Assembly: GCA_001898835.1 (NCBI GenBank)
Contig: MKVM01000005.1
Coordinates: 744,001 to 808,000 of the forward strand
Length of the DNA: 64,000 nt
From: Micrococcales bacterium 72-143
GTDB lineage: Bacteria > Actinomycetota > Actinomycetes > Actinomycetales > Microbacteriaceae
Direction of reading: 5' to 3'
Shown: positions 45,539 through 54,739 of the stretch, piece after piece
Layout of the letters: each line of letters starts with the position of its first letter
How positions within the stretch are numbered: the first letter of the stretch is position 1
Program-made: the position numbers and the translations under genes
Notes under the pieces: generated by a model
What the model was told of the DNA's origin: nothing
Database searches by the model: none
What the model saw: only the letters and a program-made list of their open reading frames with translations

Positions 45539-45805
45539 ATGCTGGAGCTCACGATCGGCCTCATCACCGCCGACAGCGACTGGCCCGGGTGGCTGCTCGC
45601 GCTCGGACCGGTCGGCGCCGCCTCGTTCTACTGGGCGGTGTGGAGGGCGTACCGCAACACCGACAAGAGCCACTCCTACGAGAGGGAGACCGAGGTCGTC
45701 GTCAGCAACCTGTTCGGCGAGGACGTCAAGGTCGGCGAGAACAACGGCACACGCGCGCGCTGGATCCAGGGCCGCAACGACGACAAGCCGCGCCAGCGGC
45801 TCTGA
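45539..45805 (+). CDS. small single-TM protein in SPFH operon
   Basis: MLELTIGLITADSDWPGWLLALGPVGAASFYWAVWRAYRNTDKSHSYERETEV; directly follows the zinc-ribbon gene. Confidence 0.7.
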   Translation: MLELTIGLITADSDWPGWLLALGPVGAASFYWAVWRAYRNTDKSHSYERETEVVVSNLFGEDVKVGENNGTRARWIQGRNDDKPRQRL

Positions 45806-45829
45806 GTCGACACGTACGGAATCCCGGTC

Positions 45830-46246
45830 TCAGACACCGAAGTCGTCCCAGCGGACGTCACCGTGGAGGAACACCACACTCCTGGTCCCGCCCGTCCAGA
45901 GGTCGATCCAGGTCGGAGACCCGTACCCCTTCACCAGGCGCGGAGCACCGCCGCGGGCAAGCGAGGAACACGCTTCGGCGGATGCCCACTCAGGCTCGCA
46001 TCCGGATGCCGATCCGCCGCATCCGCATCCTTCGAACGCCAGCAGAGCACCCGCAGCGACCGCCGCCCGCGCCTCGCCCGGACTCAACTCTCCGACGCGC
46101 TCGACGGGATGGCCGTCCGGATCGAAGAATGTGCCGACAAGGTTGAACCCACCCGGCCGGACCGCAGCACCACAGTCGGCGCTCGCCTCACTCCGCACGC
46201 GTGCCTGCTCGGCGATCTCTCGCATCGTGGGACGTCGCGCGCTCAT
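45830..46246 (-). CDS. hypothetical protein
   Basis: 138 aa ORF, convergent with SPFH operon; no recognisable domain. Confidence 0.5.
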   Translation of the reverse strand: MSARRPTMREIAEQARVRSEASADCGAAVRPGGFNLVGTFFDPDGHPVERVGELSPGEARAAVAAGALLAFEGCGCGGSASGCEPEWASAEACSSLARGGAPRLVKGYGSPTWIDLWTGGTRSVVFLHGDVRWDDFGV

Positions 46247-46381
46247 GCCGGGATACTCTCACGACGCCCCGCCCGCACCACAACCCATGCGCGCACGATG
46301 CCCTGCCTGCGCATGATGCCCTGTCGGCGGGAGCAACCGCAGCCTCGGCGGGGGAAACTCCGAGCGCGGGCGGCGCAACAT

Positions 46382-46415
46382 ACACGCGGCGGGAGAAATT
46401 GCTCCCGCCGCGTGT
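46382..46415. terminator. hairpin ACACGCGGCGGGAG-aaattg-CTCCCGCCGCGTGT
   Basis: Perfect 14-bp stem, 6-nt loop. Confidence 0.7.
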
Positions 46416-46427
46416 CGAGTACTCCGC

Positions 46428-46522
46428 CCGGTGGGTCCTGTTGCGCCCACCGGCGCCGAGACGGCGCCGGGAACCGGGTGCGCGAAGGCCAGAAATGGCC
46501 TTCGCCCTTAGCGCCCGGTTCC
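46428..46522 (-). terminator. nested hairpin array at lysC 3' end
   Basis: CCGGTGGG/CCCACCGG; CCGGCGCCG-aga-CGGCGCCGG; GGAACCGGG/CCCGGTTCC enclosing CGAAGGCCA-gaaa-TGGCCTTCG. Confidence 0.7.
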
Positions 46523-47773
46523 TGCGTAGACGACGGCCTCGGCGTCGCCGTCGAGACCGAAGGCCGCGTGCACCACCCGCATCGCATCGGCGAGGGTGTC
46601 GGCGCGCGTCACGACCGAGATGCGGATCTCGGAGGTCGAGATCATCTCGATGTTGATGCCGGCATCCGACAGCGCCCGGAACAGCAGCGCCGAGACGCCC
46701 GAGCTCGTGCGCATGCCCGCGCCGACGACGGCGAGCTTGCCGATCTGGTCGTCGTACTGCAGGGAGGCGAAACCGGCATCCGACTGCTCGGCGCGGAGCG
46801 CCGTGAGCACCTTCTCGCCCTCCGCCTTCGGGAGGGTGAAGGAGATGTCGGTGAGACCCGTCGCCGCAGCCGACACGTTCTGCACGATCATGTCGATGTT
46901 GGCGCCCGTCTTCGCGACGATGGTGAAGATCTCGGCGGCCTTGCCCGGCACGTCGGGCACGCCGACGACCGTGATCTTGGCCTCGCTGAGGTCGCCGGCG
47001 ACACCCGTGATGATGGGCTCTTCCACGGTTTCTCCCTCCACCGGGTTCACGACCCAGGTGCCTTCGTTGTTGTTGAACGACGAGCGCACGTGCAGCGTCA
47101 CGCCGTGCCGTCGCGCGTACTCCACCGCGCGGATATACAGGACCTTCGCGCCCGCCGCGGCCAGCTCGAGCATCTCCTCGCTCGTGACGCGGTCGAGCTT
47201 GTGCGCCTTCGGCACGACGCGCGGGTCGGCGGTGAAGACGCCGTCGACATCCGTGTAGATCTCGCAGACCTCGGCGCCGAGCGCCGCGGCGAGCGCGACC
47301 GCCGTCGTGTCGGATCCGCCGCGTCCGAGAGTCGTGATGTCGCGGCTGTCGCGGTTGAAGCCCTGGAACCCGGCGACGATCGCGATGGCGCCCTCGTCGA
47401 GCGCCTCGCGGACGCGCCCCGGGGTGACGTCGACGATGCGCGCGGCCCCGTGCCGCGCATCCGTGATCATGCCGGCCTGGCTACCCGTGTAGGAGCGCGC
47501 CTCGTAGCCCATGTCGCGGATCGCCATCGCGAGCAAGGCCATCGAGATGCGCTCGCCGGTGGTGAGCAGCATGTCCATCTCGCGCGGGTCGGGGATGGGC
47601 GAGACCTGGTGGGCGAGATCGATGAGCTCGTCGGTCGTGTCGCCCATCGCGGAGACGGCCACGACCACCTCGTTGCCCGCCTTGCGGGTCTCGACGATGC
47701 GCTTCGCGACCCGCTTGATGCTCTCGGCATCGGCGACGCTCGAGCCGCCGAACTTCTGGACGATGAGGGACAC
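46508..47773 (-). CDS. lysC: aspartate kinase
   Basis: [55 protein letters not shown]-terminal ACT domains. Confidence 0.96.
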   Translation of the reverse strand: MSLIVQKFGGSSVADAESIKRVAKRIVETRKAGNEVVVAVSAMGDTTDELIDLAHQVSPIPDPREMDMLLTTGERISMALLAMAIRDMGYEARSYTGSQAGMITDARHGAARIVDVTPGRVREALDEGAIAIVAGFQGFNRDSRDITTLGRGGSDTTAVALAAALGAEVCEIYTDVDGVFTADPRVVPKAHKLDRVTSEEMLELAAAGAKVLYIRAVEYARRHGVTLHVRSSFNNNEGTWVVNPVEGETVEEPIITGVAGDLSEAKITVVGVPDVPGKAAEIFTIVAKTGANIDMIVQNVSAAATGLTDISFTLPKAEGEKVLTALRAEQSDAGFASLQYDDQIGKLAVVGAGMRTSSGVSALLFRALSDAGINIEMISTSEIRISVVTRADTLADAMRVVHAAFGLDGDAEAVVYAGTGR

Positions 47774-47849
47774 GGGAGGGACTCCTGGGGTGGGGATGCG
47801 AAGGTCATCCTATCCAGCCGCGGATGCCGCCCCGCGCACCCGAGGGGAG

Positions 47850-47972
47850 CTACCGGCCGCGCCGGCGCAGCACGCCCGCGTACACGACGCCCGCCGCCCC
47901 GAGCAGCATGAGCACCGCACCGCCGATGAGCACAGCGACCTGCCAGCCCTCGGCTCCCGTCTCGGCGAGCAC
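47850..47972 (-). CDS. orphan LAETG sorting-signal/TM microprotein (40 aa)
   Basis: GTG 2 nt after the recR stop: MLAETGAEGWQVAVLIGGAVLMLLGAAGVVYAGVLRRRGR*; sortase-like motif, TM, basic tail. Confidence 0.6.
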   Translation of the reverse strand: MLAETGAEGWQVAVLIGGAVLMLLGAAGVVYAGVLRRRGR

Positions 47973-47974
47973 GG

Positions 47975-48571
47975 TCAGTCCACCACCCGACGGCCCTCGA
48001 AGGCACGGCCGAGGGTCACCTCGTCGGCGTACTCGAGGTCGCCGCCCACCGGAAGGCCCGACGCAAGGCGCGAGACGGTGAGACCCGGCTGCACGAGCAA
48101 GCGCGTCAGGTAGGTGGCCGTGGCCTCGCCCTCGAGGTTCGGGTCGGTCGCGATGATGACCTCGGTGACCTCCGTCGACGCGAGGCGCTTGAGCAGCTGC
48201 GGGATGCGGAGGTCATCGGGGCCGACGCCGTCGATGGGGCTGATGGCGCCGCCGAGCACGTGGTAGAGCCCGCGGAACTCGCGGGTGCGCTCGATCGCCA
48301 CGACATCCTTCGCCTCCTCCACCACGCAGATGACGGCGGAGTTGCGGCGCGGATCGCGGCAGATGGCGCAGGTGTCCTGCTCGGAGACGTTGCCGCAGAC
48401 CTGGCAGAACCTGACCTTCTCGCGCACGACGGTGAGGATCTCGGCGAGCCGGGTCGTGTCGAAGCTCTCGGTCTGCAGGATGTGGAACGCGATCCGCTGC
48501 GCCGACTTCGGCCCGATGCCAGGGAGCCTGCCGAGCTCGTCGATGAGGTCCTGGACGATTCCCTCGTACAC
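47975..48571 (-). CDS. recR: recombination mediator RecR
   Basis: [33 protein letters not shown]4 zinc finger, Toprim region. Confidence 0.96.
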   Translation of the reverse strand: MYEGIVQDLIDELGRLPGIGPKSAQRIAFHILQTESFDTTRLAEILTVVREKVRFCQVCGNVSEQDTCAICRDPRRNSAVICVVEEAKDVVAIERTREFRGLYHVLGGAISPIDGVGPDDLRIPQLLKRLASTEVTEVIIATDPNLEGEATATYLTRLLVQPGLTVSRLASGLPVGGDLEYADEVTLGRAFEGRRVVD

Positions 48572-48574
48572 GCC

Positions 48575-50800
48575 CTACGCCTCGCCCTCGGCGTCGGCGG
48601 GCTCCGGAACGGATGCGGCGGCCGGCGCCGGGTCCTCGACGAGCCGCACCGGGCGGTCGGCGGGGTTCAGCTGCACCTCTTCGATGAAGCTCGCCTTGAG
48701 CACCTCGCGCACCACCGCCTCGCCGTAGCGTCCGGGCCGGTTCGGGTTCGCGGAGGTCGCGGGCGCGCTCGGGGGGCGGCCGCCCCGAGACGCATCCCGC
48801 TGCGCGGGGGGCTTCCTGGGCGCGGGGGCGGGGGCCGCATCCGGCTCGTCCTCCGGAGGCGGTGGCTCCTCGTCGCCCGGGGGCGGGGTGTCGTCGTCGG
48901 ACGGCGGAGCCGCGGGAGCGGAGCCGGGGATGGGGGCGACGTTCCAGCCCGTCGCGGCGGGGCGGTCGTGAGGCGCCTCCGCCTGCACCGGGGGCGCCTC
49001 GGCCGACGGGCGCGCCTCGGGTTCGCCGGGAGACTCGACCGTCGGGGCAGGCGCGGACTGCCCGGCGCCGCCCTCCACACGGGCGATGAACTTCACCCGC
49101 ACACCGAGCACCTGGACGATCGCCTGCCGAAGGTGCTCGCTCACGCTCTCCCCGGCGCCCTGCGACTGGCGGAAGCTCTGCACGTCGTTGTCGCTCGGGA
49201 AGGTGAGCGTGAGGACCTCGTTCGCCCCGTCGTAGGCACGCGGCGTGGAGGTGTAGACGACCATCCAGGAGCCGCGCTTGATGCCCTGCACCGCATCGAG
49301 GATCTCGGGCCACGCGTCGCGGAGCTGCTGCAGCGTGACCGGTGCGGCGGGATCGCGCGGGGTCGAGGCGGGCTCCGCCGGCTCGGCGGGGCGCTCCTCG
49401 ACCGCCCGGGTCGCGGCGGCGGCACGCTCTCCGACGGACAGCTCGGGGGCGTCGCCCTCGGTCGGCGTCGGAGACGCGGGCTCGGCGGCGGGCTCGGGCT
49501 CGGCCGCCGCCGGAGCGGCGGGGGCCGGCGCAGCTGGCACAGGTGCGGCCGCGGCAGGGGCGCCGCCGACCGGGCGCGGAGGCTCGGCTACCGGGACCGC
49601 CGCGGGACGCGCTGCGGCCGGCGCCGCATCCGCCCCCTCGATGCCGATGCGGCGCTCGAGCCGCTCTACACGCACGAGGGTGCCGCGCTCGGTGTCGTCG
49701 GACGACGGCACGAGCAGCCGCGCCGCCATGAGCTCGAGGTGCAGGCGCGGCGAGGTGGCGCCCGTCATCTCGGTGAGCGAGGAGTTCACGACGTCGGCTG
49801 CCCGCGACAGCTCGACGGGGCCGTACGCGGCGGCCTGATGCTGCATCCGCTCGATCTCGTCGGCGGGGACGCCGCGCAGCACGGCGGCGGCCTGATCGCG
49901 CGTCGCCGCGACGACGATGAGGTCGCGCAGGCGCTCGAGCAGATCCTCGACGAAGCGGCGCGGATCCTGACCGGTCTGGATGACCCGGTCGACCCCGGCG
50001 AACACGCCCTGCGCGTCGCGGCCCGCGAGGGCGTCGACGATCTCGTCGAGCAGCGCACCGTGGGTGTAGCCGAGCAGCGCGACGGCGCGCTCGTACCGCA
50101 CGAGCGTGCCTTCGGATCCGGCGATCAGCTGGTCGAGCAGCGAGAGCGTGTCGCGCACCGATCCGCCCCCCGCGCGCACCACGAGCGGCAGCACGCCGCC
50201 CTCCACCTCGATGCCCTCCTCGGCGCACAGGTGCTGCACGTACTCGAGCATCGTGGCGGGCGGCACGAGCCGGAACGGGTAGTGGTGGGTGCGCGAGCGG
50301 ATCGTGCCGATGACCTTCTCGGGCTCGGTCGTCGCGAAGATGAACTTGACGTGCTCGGGCGGCTCCTCGACGAGCTTCAGCAGCGCGTTGAAGCCCTGCG
50401 GCGTCACCATGTGGGCCTCGTCGAGGATGAAGATCTTGTAGCGGTCGCGCGCCGGGGCGAAGGCGGCGCGGTCGCGCAGGTCGCGGGCGTCGTCGACGCC
50501 GTTGTGGCTCGCGGCGTCGATCTCGATGACGTCGAGCGAGCCGCCGCCGTCGCGGGCCAGCTCGACGCAGCTCGCGCACGTGCCGCACGGGGTGTCGGTG
50601 GGACCCTCGGCGCAGTTGAGGCACCGCGCCAGGATGCGGGCGCTCGTCGTCTTGCCGCAGCCGCGTGGACCCGAGAACAGGTACGCGTGACCGACGCGGT
50701 CGGTGCGGAGGGCCGTGCGCAGCGGGTCGGTCACCTGCGCCTGCCCGATAAGCTCGGCGAAGTTCTCCGGCCGATAGCGGCGGTAGAGGGCGGTGACCAC
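48575..50800 (-). CDS. dnaX: DNA polymerase III subunits gamma and tau
   Basis: MVTALYRRYRPENFAELIGQ, YLFSGPRGCGKTTSARILARCLNC. Confidence 0.95.
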   Translation of the reverse strand: MVTALYRRYRPENFAELIGQAQVTDPLRTALRTDRVGHAYLFSGPRGCGKTTSARILARCLNCAEGPTDTPCGTCASCVELARDGGGSLDVIEIDAASHNGVDDARDLRDRAAFAPARDRYKIFILDEAHMVTPQGFNALLKLVEEPPEHVKFIFATTEPEKVIGTIRSRTHHYPFRLVPPATMLEYVQHLCAEEGIEVEGGVLPLVVRAGGGSVRDTLSLLDQLIAGSEGTLVRYERAVALLGYTHGALLDEIVDALAGRDAQGVFAGVDRVIQTGQDPRRFVEDLLERLRDLIVVAATRDQAAAVLRGVPADEIERMQHQAAAYGPVELSRAADVVNSSLTEMTGATSPRLHLELMAARLLVPSSDDTERGTLVRVERLERRIGIEGADAAPAAARPAAVPVAEPPRPVGGAPAAAAPVPAAPAPAAPAAAEPEPAAEPASPTPTEGDAPELSVGERAAAATRAVEERPAEPAEPASTPRDPAAPVTLQQLRDAWPEILDAVQGIKRGSWMVVYTSTPRAYDGANEVLTLTFPSDNDVQSFRQSQGAGESVSEHLRQAIVQVLGVRVKFIARVEGGAGQSAPAPTVESPGEPEARPSAEAPPVQAEAPHDRPAATGWNVAPIPGSAPAAPPSDDDTPPPGDEEPPPPEDEPDAAPAPAPRKPPAQRDASRGGRPPSAPATSANPNRPGRYGEAVVREVLKASFIEEVQLNPADRPVRLVEDPAPAAASVPEPADAEGEA

Positions 50801-50868
50801 GGGTCAAGAGTAGTCGGCGCGACCGACCTCGACCGGGCGGGGTCCGGATGCCGGTAGACTCATCGACG

Positions 50869-50957
50869 GCTCCCCGCGTGGCGCCATCCAGGCCAACTCC
50901 CCCAGGGCGGAAACGCAGCAAGGGTAACCGGGCTCTGGCGGGTGCGCGGGGGGTCCT
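50869..50957 (+). ncRNA. ffs: signal recognition particle 4.5S-type RNA
   Basis: Closing stem CCCCGCG/CGCGGGG; core CCCCCAGGGCGGAAACGCAGCAAGGGTAACCGGGCTC; -10-like TAGACT at 50855. Confidence 0.88.
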
Positions 50958-50960
50958 TCA

Positions 50961-51048
50961 GGAGGATTCGCCTAGTGGCCTATGGCGCACGCTTGGAAAG
51001 CGTGTTGGGTGAAAGCCCTCGGGGGTTCGAATCCCCCATCCTCCGCCA
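50961..51048 (+). tRNA. tRNA-Ser(GGA)
   Basis: GGAGGATTCGCCTAGTGGCC..TTGGAAA..long variable arm..GGTTCGAATCCCCCATCCTCCGCCA. Confidence 0.95.
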
Positions 51049-51050
51049 TA

Positions 51051-51089
51051 CGAGTAACGGCTCCGCCCACCGGGTGGGGCCGTTACTCG
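51051..51089 (+). terminator. tRNA-Ser terminator hairpin
   Basis: CGAGTAACGG...CCGTTACTCG, stem continues inward with GC/GU pairs. Confidence 0.75.
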
Positions 51090-51173
51090 CACCTCAGCTG
51101 CTGCGGTTTCGAACCGGAGCTGGGCCCACGCTGCCGGTTCCGTCGCGTGGCGCAGCCGCGTGACGGCCGTGCG

Positions 51174-51201
51174 GTGGGGGCGAATCCCCCGTCCTCCGCC
51201 A
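51174..51201 (+). pseudogene. degenerate tRNA-Ser 3' end copy
   Basis: GTGGGGGCGAATCCCCCGTCCTCCGCCA vs tRNA 3' end CGGGGGTTCGAATCCCCCATCCTCCGCCA. Confidence 0.55.
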
Positions 51202-51203
51202 GA

Positions 51204-51242
51204 TGACGAGCGGGGCCCCGAGAAGGGTGGCCCCGCTCGTCA
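51204..51242. terminator. hairpin after the degenerate tRNA copy
   Basis: TGACGAGCGGGGCC / GGCCCCGCTCGTCA perfect 14-bp arms. Confidence 0.7.
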
Positions 51243-51311
51243 CGTCTCCGGCGGTAGGAACTACAGGCTCGATACGACCCGAAGGTACGACGAGGCCTCC
51301 GGGGCGACAGG

Positions 51312-52148
51312 TCAGCCTGTCATTGCCGCGCGGTGTACCCGGAGGAGGCCACCGAGCGCCTCACGGATCTCATCGGGCCGCCAGAACACGTCCTCGGCGA
51401 TCACCCGAAGGGTCACCAGCCCGCGTCCCGCGGCCCCCAGATCCCGTCGGCGATCCCTCCGCTGCGCATCCCAGCTCCCGTGGTGCGCCTCGCTGTCGCA
51501 TTCGACGATCAGCCAGCCGTCCACCAGGAAGTCGACTCGGCCCACCCCGTGGATGACGACCTGGCAGTCGAATCGACAGCCGAGAGAACGCAAGATCAAC
51601 CGGAGCAAGGTCTCCGCGCCCGACTCAGCACGAGGGTCGAGAAGCCGACGAAGTCGCCGATGACGGCGGGGAAGGGCAGCGAAGAGCTCGTCCAGATCGT
51701 CGGCGTCGATCAATCCGAGCTGCAGGGACGAGTCGATCGTCGCTATCGCCGCGCGCGGTTCCTGACACCGCACGGCGTCGAGGACCGCATCGAGCGGCTC
51801 GACGACGAGCGAATCCGGGTGCGGGGTCCGCAGCAACCGCCGCCGATGGATCCGCATCCCGGTCGGACTCTGCGGCAGGCGCGAAGCCGTGCGCGGCACG
51901 TGAACGTGGAGGCCTTCGCGTTCGAGCACGAAGACACCCAGCAACCGAAGCGCCGAGACGCATCCCACCCGTCCCTGCACCCGTCCGGCGTCGCGACACT
52001 CGCCGGGCGTCGCGGGCGCGCAATAGGCGCCCGGTCTCACCCTCACCAGATCGCCGTTCGCGACCGCGGCGCGGATTCGCCGCTCCGTCCAGCCGTCCGC
52101 GAGAAGGGCGGAGGTACGGATGAGTCGCAGCTGAGGGAGATCGATCAC
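51312..52148 (-). CDS. AbiEi-like HTH / DUF559 (Vsr-type nuclease fold) protein
   Basis: N-terminal IRTSALLADGWTERRIRAAVANGDLVRVRPGAY; C-terminal GVGRVDFLVDGWLIVECDSEAHHG. Confidence 0.75.
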   Translation of the reverse strand: MIDLPQLRLIRTSALLADGWTERRIRAAVANGDLVRVRPGAYCAPATPGECRDAGRVQGRVGCVSALRLLGVFVLEREGLHVHVPRTASRLPQSPTGMRIHRRRLLRTPHPDSLVVEPLDAVLDAVRCQEPRAAIATIDSSLQLGLIDADDLDELFAALPRRHRRLRRLLDPRAESGAETLLRLILRSLGCRFDCQVVIHGVGRVDFLVDGWLIVECDSEAHHGSWDAQRRDRRRDLGAAGRGLVTLRVIAEDVFWRPDEIREALGGLLRVHRAAMTG

Positions 52149-52297
52149 GCCCCATGCTGCGTCCCCGGCGGGAGGTCGCCGGCGGCGCCCGGAGCTCTGT
52201 GGGGATAGCCGACGGGACTACAGGCTGAGGAGGGGCGAACGCGCGTCGCAGACCCAGAACGTGCGGATCCGGCCTGTACTCCCGACGCGGAGCGGGC

Positions 52298-53881
52298 TCA
52301 GTACCCGGAGGTGGTGCGGATGCGGGCCAGCAGCTCGGGGCCGGTGCGGTCGAAGGCTCGGCCGCCGATCGCCACGCCCGCGGCTGCCACACCGGCACCG
52401 ACGACCAGACCTGCGGCGAGGGCGAGCCACGACCAGAGGGCCGAGCCCTGCAGCGCGGCGAGCACCGCGAGGACGAGGGCGGGCGACACGAGAGCGGCGG
52501 CGAGGAGCGTGAAGCCCATCAGGGCGATCCCCACCCAGAAGCTCTGCCCCGGCACGCGCTTGAAGATGTTGTCGCCCGCCGCGGGCACGGGGATCACGAG
52601 GTGCGCGGAGCTGACCGCGCAGATGCCGAGCCCCGCGAGCTCGGCGCCGAGGGCGCATCCGAGCACCGCCGGCAGCAGCTCCCAGCGCCCGGAGAGCCCG
52701 ACGGTGACGACCGCGACGATCACGAGCAGCGGCACAGCGGCGGTGGCGGCGCCCAGGAGGCGGCCCGCGCGATCCGCCCGCCCCCGGATGCCGGTGGCGA
52801 GCACGGATGCGAACGCCGTGCCGTCGTAGGACACGTCGGCGTACGGCACGAGCCCGAGCAGCAGCGCGGGCAGCACGACGACGAACGCGAAGGGGGTGCC
52901 CTCGACCCGGCCGCCGAACGCGAACGCGACGAGCGCGGGCAGGAGCGCCACGATCAGCAGGTTCCGCAGGTACCGGGGATCGGTGAGCCAGTACCGCGTC
53001 GCCCGGGCCCAGGAGGCGCCGACCGCCCCGGTGGGCGCGAGACCGAACCAGCCGAGCCGTCCCCGCCGCCCCGCGACGACGCGGCGCGGCGGGGTGACGG
53101 ATGCCGCCCGCACGTTGCGTCGCCACAGCAGCCAGAGCGCCGCGAGGGTCGCGAGTCCGATGCCGAGCTTCAGCAGGCCCGTGCCCACGCGCCCGGCGGC
53201 GAGCTCGCCCGGCACGCCCCAGACGGCGCCGACGGGCGTCCAGGAGACGCCCTCGACGACGGCCGCCAGGCGCTCCGCCGAGGCGGGGCCCGTGCCGCCC
53301 GAGACGACGCCCAGCAGTCCGGTGACGATCGGGCCGGCGAGCACGAGCGCCGTGAACGCGAGAAGCGCCATCGCGTTGCCGATGCGACCGCCGCTTCGGC
53401 GGGAGAAGGAGGCGACCGTCCGCGAGGCGACGACGCAGGTCAGCACGCCGAGCGGCAGGCAGACGACCGCGAGCGCGAGCGCGATCGGCCAGCGCCCCCA
53501 GGCGAGGAGGGCGGACAGCGCGCCGAGCGAGGTCGCGATGCCGGGGATGCCCGCGAGGCCGACGACCGCGAGCGCGAGCATCACCTGGCGGGTCGTCAAC
53601 GGGAAGGGGGCGAGCTGCTCGGGCCCCACCGTGGTGTCGACGCCGCCCGCCACGAGCGGCGCGATGCACCATCCGACGACGAGCAGCGCGCCGCCGACCG
53701 TCACGACCCCGCGCACCGCCTCGAGCCCCGACGCCCCGATGAGCACGAGGGCGAACGCCGCGAAGGCGAGGGCACCGGCGGCACCCATGGCGCCGAACAC
53801 GAAGCCGACGAGCTGCCACGGGCTCCGGGCGAGCATGTTGCCGAGGATGCGGTACCTGAGCCTCAGGACTGTCGCAACCAC
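52298..53881 (-). CDS. ABC transporter permease (polytopic membrane protein)
   Basis: About 12 hydrophobic segments; immediately downstream of the ABC ATPase. Confidence 0.8.
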   Translation of the reverse strand: MVATVLRLRYRILGNMLARSPWQLVGFVFGAMGAAGALAFAAFALVLIGASGLEAVRGVVTVGGALLVVGWCIAPLVAGGVDTTVGPEQLAPFPLTTRQVMLALAVVGLAGIPGIATSLGALSALLAWGRWPIALALAVVCLPLGVLTCVVASRTVASFSRRSGGRIGNAMALLAFTALVLAGPIVTGLLGVVSGGTGPASAERLAAVVEGVSWTPVGAVWGVPGELAAGRVGTGLLKLGIGLATLAALWLLWRRNVRAASVTPPRRVVAGRRGRLGWFGLAPTGAVGASWARATRYWLTDPRYLRNLLIVALLPALVAFAFGGRVEGTPFAFVVVLPALLLGLVPYADVSYDGTAFASVLATGIRGRADRAGRLLGAATAAVPLLVIVAVVTVGLSGRWELLPAVLGCALGAELAGLGICAVSSAHLVIPVPAAGDNIFKRVPGQSFWVGIALMGFTLLAAALVSPALVLAVLAALQGSALWSWLALAAGLVVGAGVAAAGVAIGGRAFDRTGPELLARIRTTSGY

Positions 53882-54639
53882 GCCGGTCCCTCCGAGCGGG
53901 TGCGCCCGCCGACCAGCTCGAGGAAGCGGTCCTGCAGCGTGGCGCCCGCGCGCACCTCGTCGACCGTGCCGGCGACGAGCACGCGGCCGGCGGAGACGAT
54001 GGCGACGTGGTCGCACATCCGCTGCACGAGGTCCATCGAGTGGCTCGACACGATGACGGTACCGCCGCTGCCCGTGTACGAGCGCAGCACGTCCTCGATG
54101 TTGGCGGCCGAGACGGGATCGACGGACTCGAACGGCTCGTCGAGCACGAGCAGGCGGGGCGCGTGCACGAGGGCGCAGGCGAGGGCGACCTTCTTGGTCA
54201 TGCCCGCCGAGTAGTCGGCGACCGGTGTGCCCGCCGCTTCGCCGAGGTCCATGAGCCGCAGCAGGTCGGCGGTGCGGACGGCGACCTCCTCGCGCGGCAG
54301 GGAGAACAGCATCCCCGTGTAGGTGATGAGCTGCTCGCCGGTGAGCCGGTCGAAGAGCCGCACCCCGTCGGCGAGGTTGCCGATCATCCGCTTCGCCGCG
54401 ACCGGGTCGGCCCAGACGTCGACGCCGTGCACGGATGCGGTGCCCGCGTCGGGCCGCAGCAGTCCGGTCGCCATGGAGAGGGTCGTGGTCTTGCCGGCGC
54501 CGTTCGGGCCCACGAGCCCGTAGAAGGAGCCGGTCGGCACCACGAGGTCGATGCCGTCGACGGCCGTCTTCTGCCCGAAGCGCTTGACGAGTCCGGTGAG
54601 CGCGAGCGCGGGCACGGATGCGACGGGCGGCGTGGGCAT
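53863..54639 (-). CDS. ABC transporter ATP-binding protein
   Basis: LVGPNGAGKTTTLSMATGLLRPD, YSAGMTKKVALACALVHAPRLLVLDEPFESVDP. Confidence 0.9.
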   Translation of the reverse strand: MPTPPVASVPALALTGLVKRFGQKTAVDGIDLVVPTGSFYGLVGPNGAGKTTTLSMATGLLRPDAGTASVHGVDVWADPVAAKRMIGNLADGVRLFDRLTGEQLITYTGMLFSLPREEVAVRTADLLRLMDLGEAAGTPVADYSAGMTKKVALACALVHAPRLLVLDEPFESVDPVSAANIEDVLRSYTGSGGTVIVSSHSMDLVQRMCDHVAIVSAGRVLVAGTVDEVRAGATLQDRFLELVGGRTRSEGPAWLRQS

Positions 54640-54739
54640 GCGGCAACGCTAGGGCATGTCGGCGGCCGCCGCCGCGCCGCCCGCCGCCGTGGGCGACGCG
54701 AACGAGCCGGTCTCGATCAGAGTGCCCTAGCCTGGTGCC

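Noticed and set aside
43002-46316. 1104-aa plus-strand ORF
   Set aside because: Frame-shifted shadow of the SPFH/zinc-ribbon/TM genes; RR/GR-rich low-complexity translation
49440-49660. Pro/Ala-rich repeats in dnaX
   Set aside because: Ordinary low-complexity linker in the tau-specific region
51312-52208. plus-strand 291-aa ORF (51333..52208) opposite the DUF559 gene
   Set aside because: Minus-strand ORF has recognisable HTH and nuclease motifs; the plus-strand ORF does not
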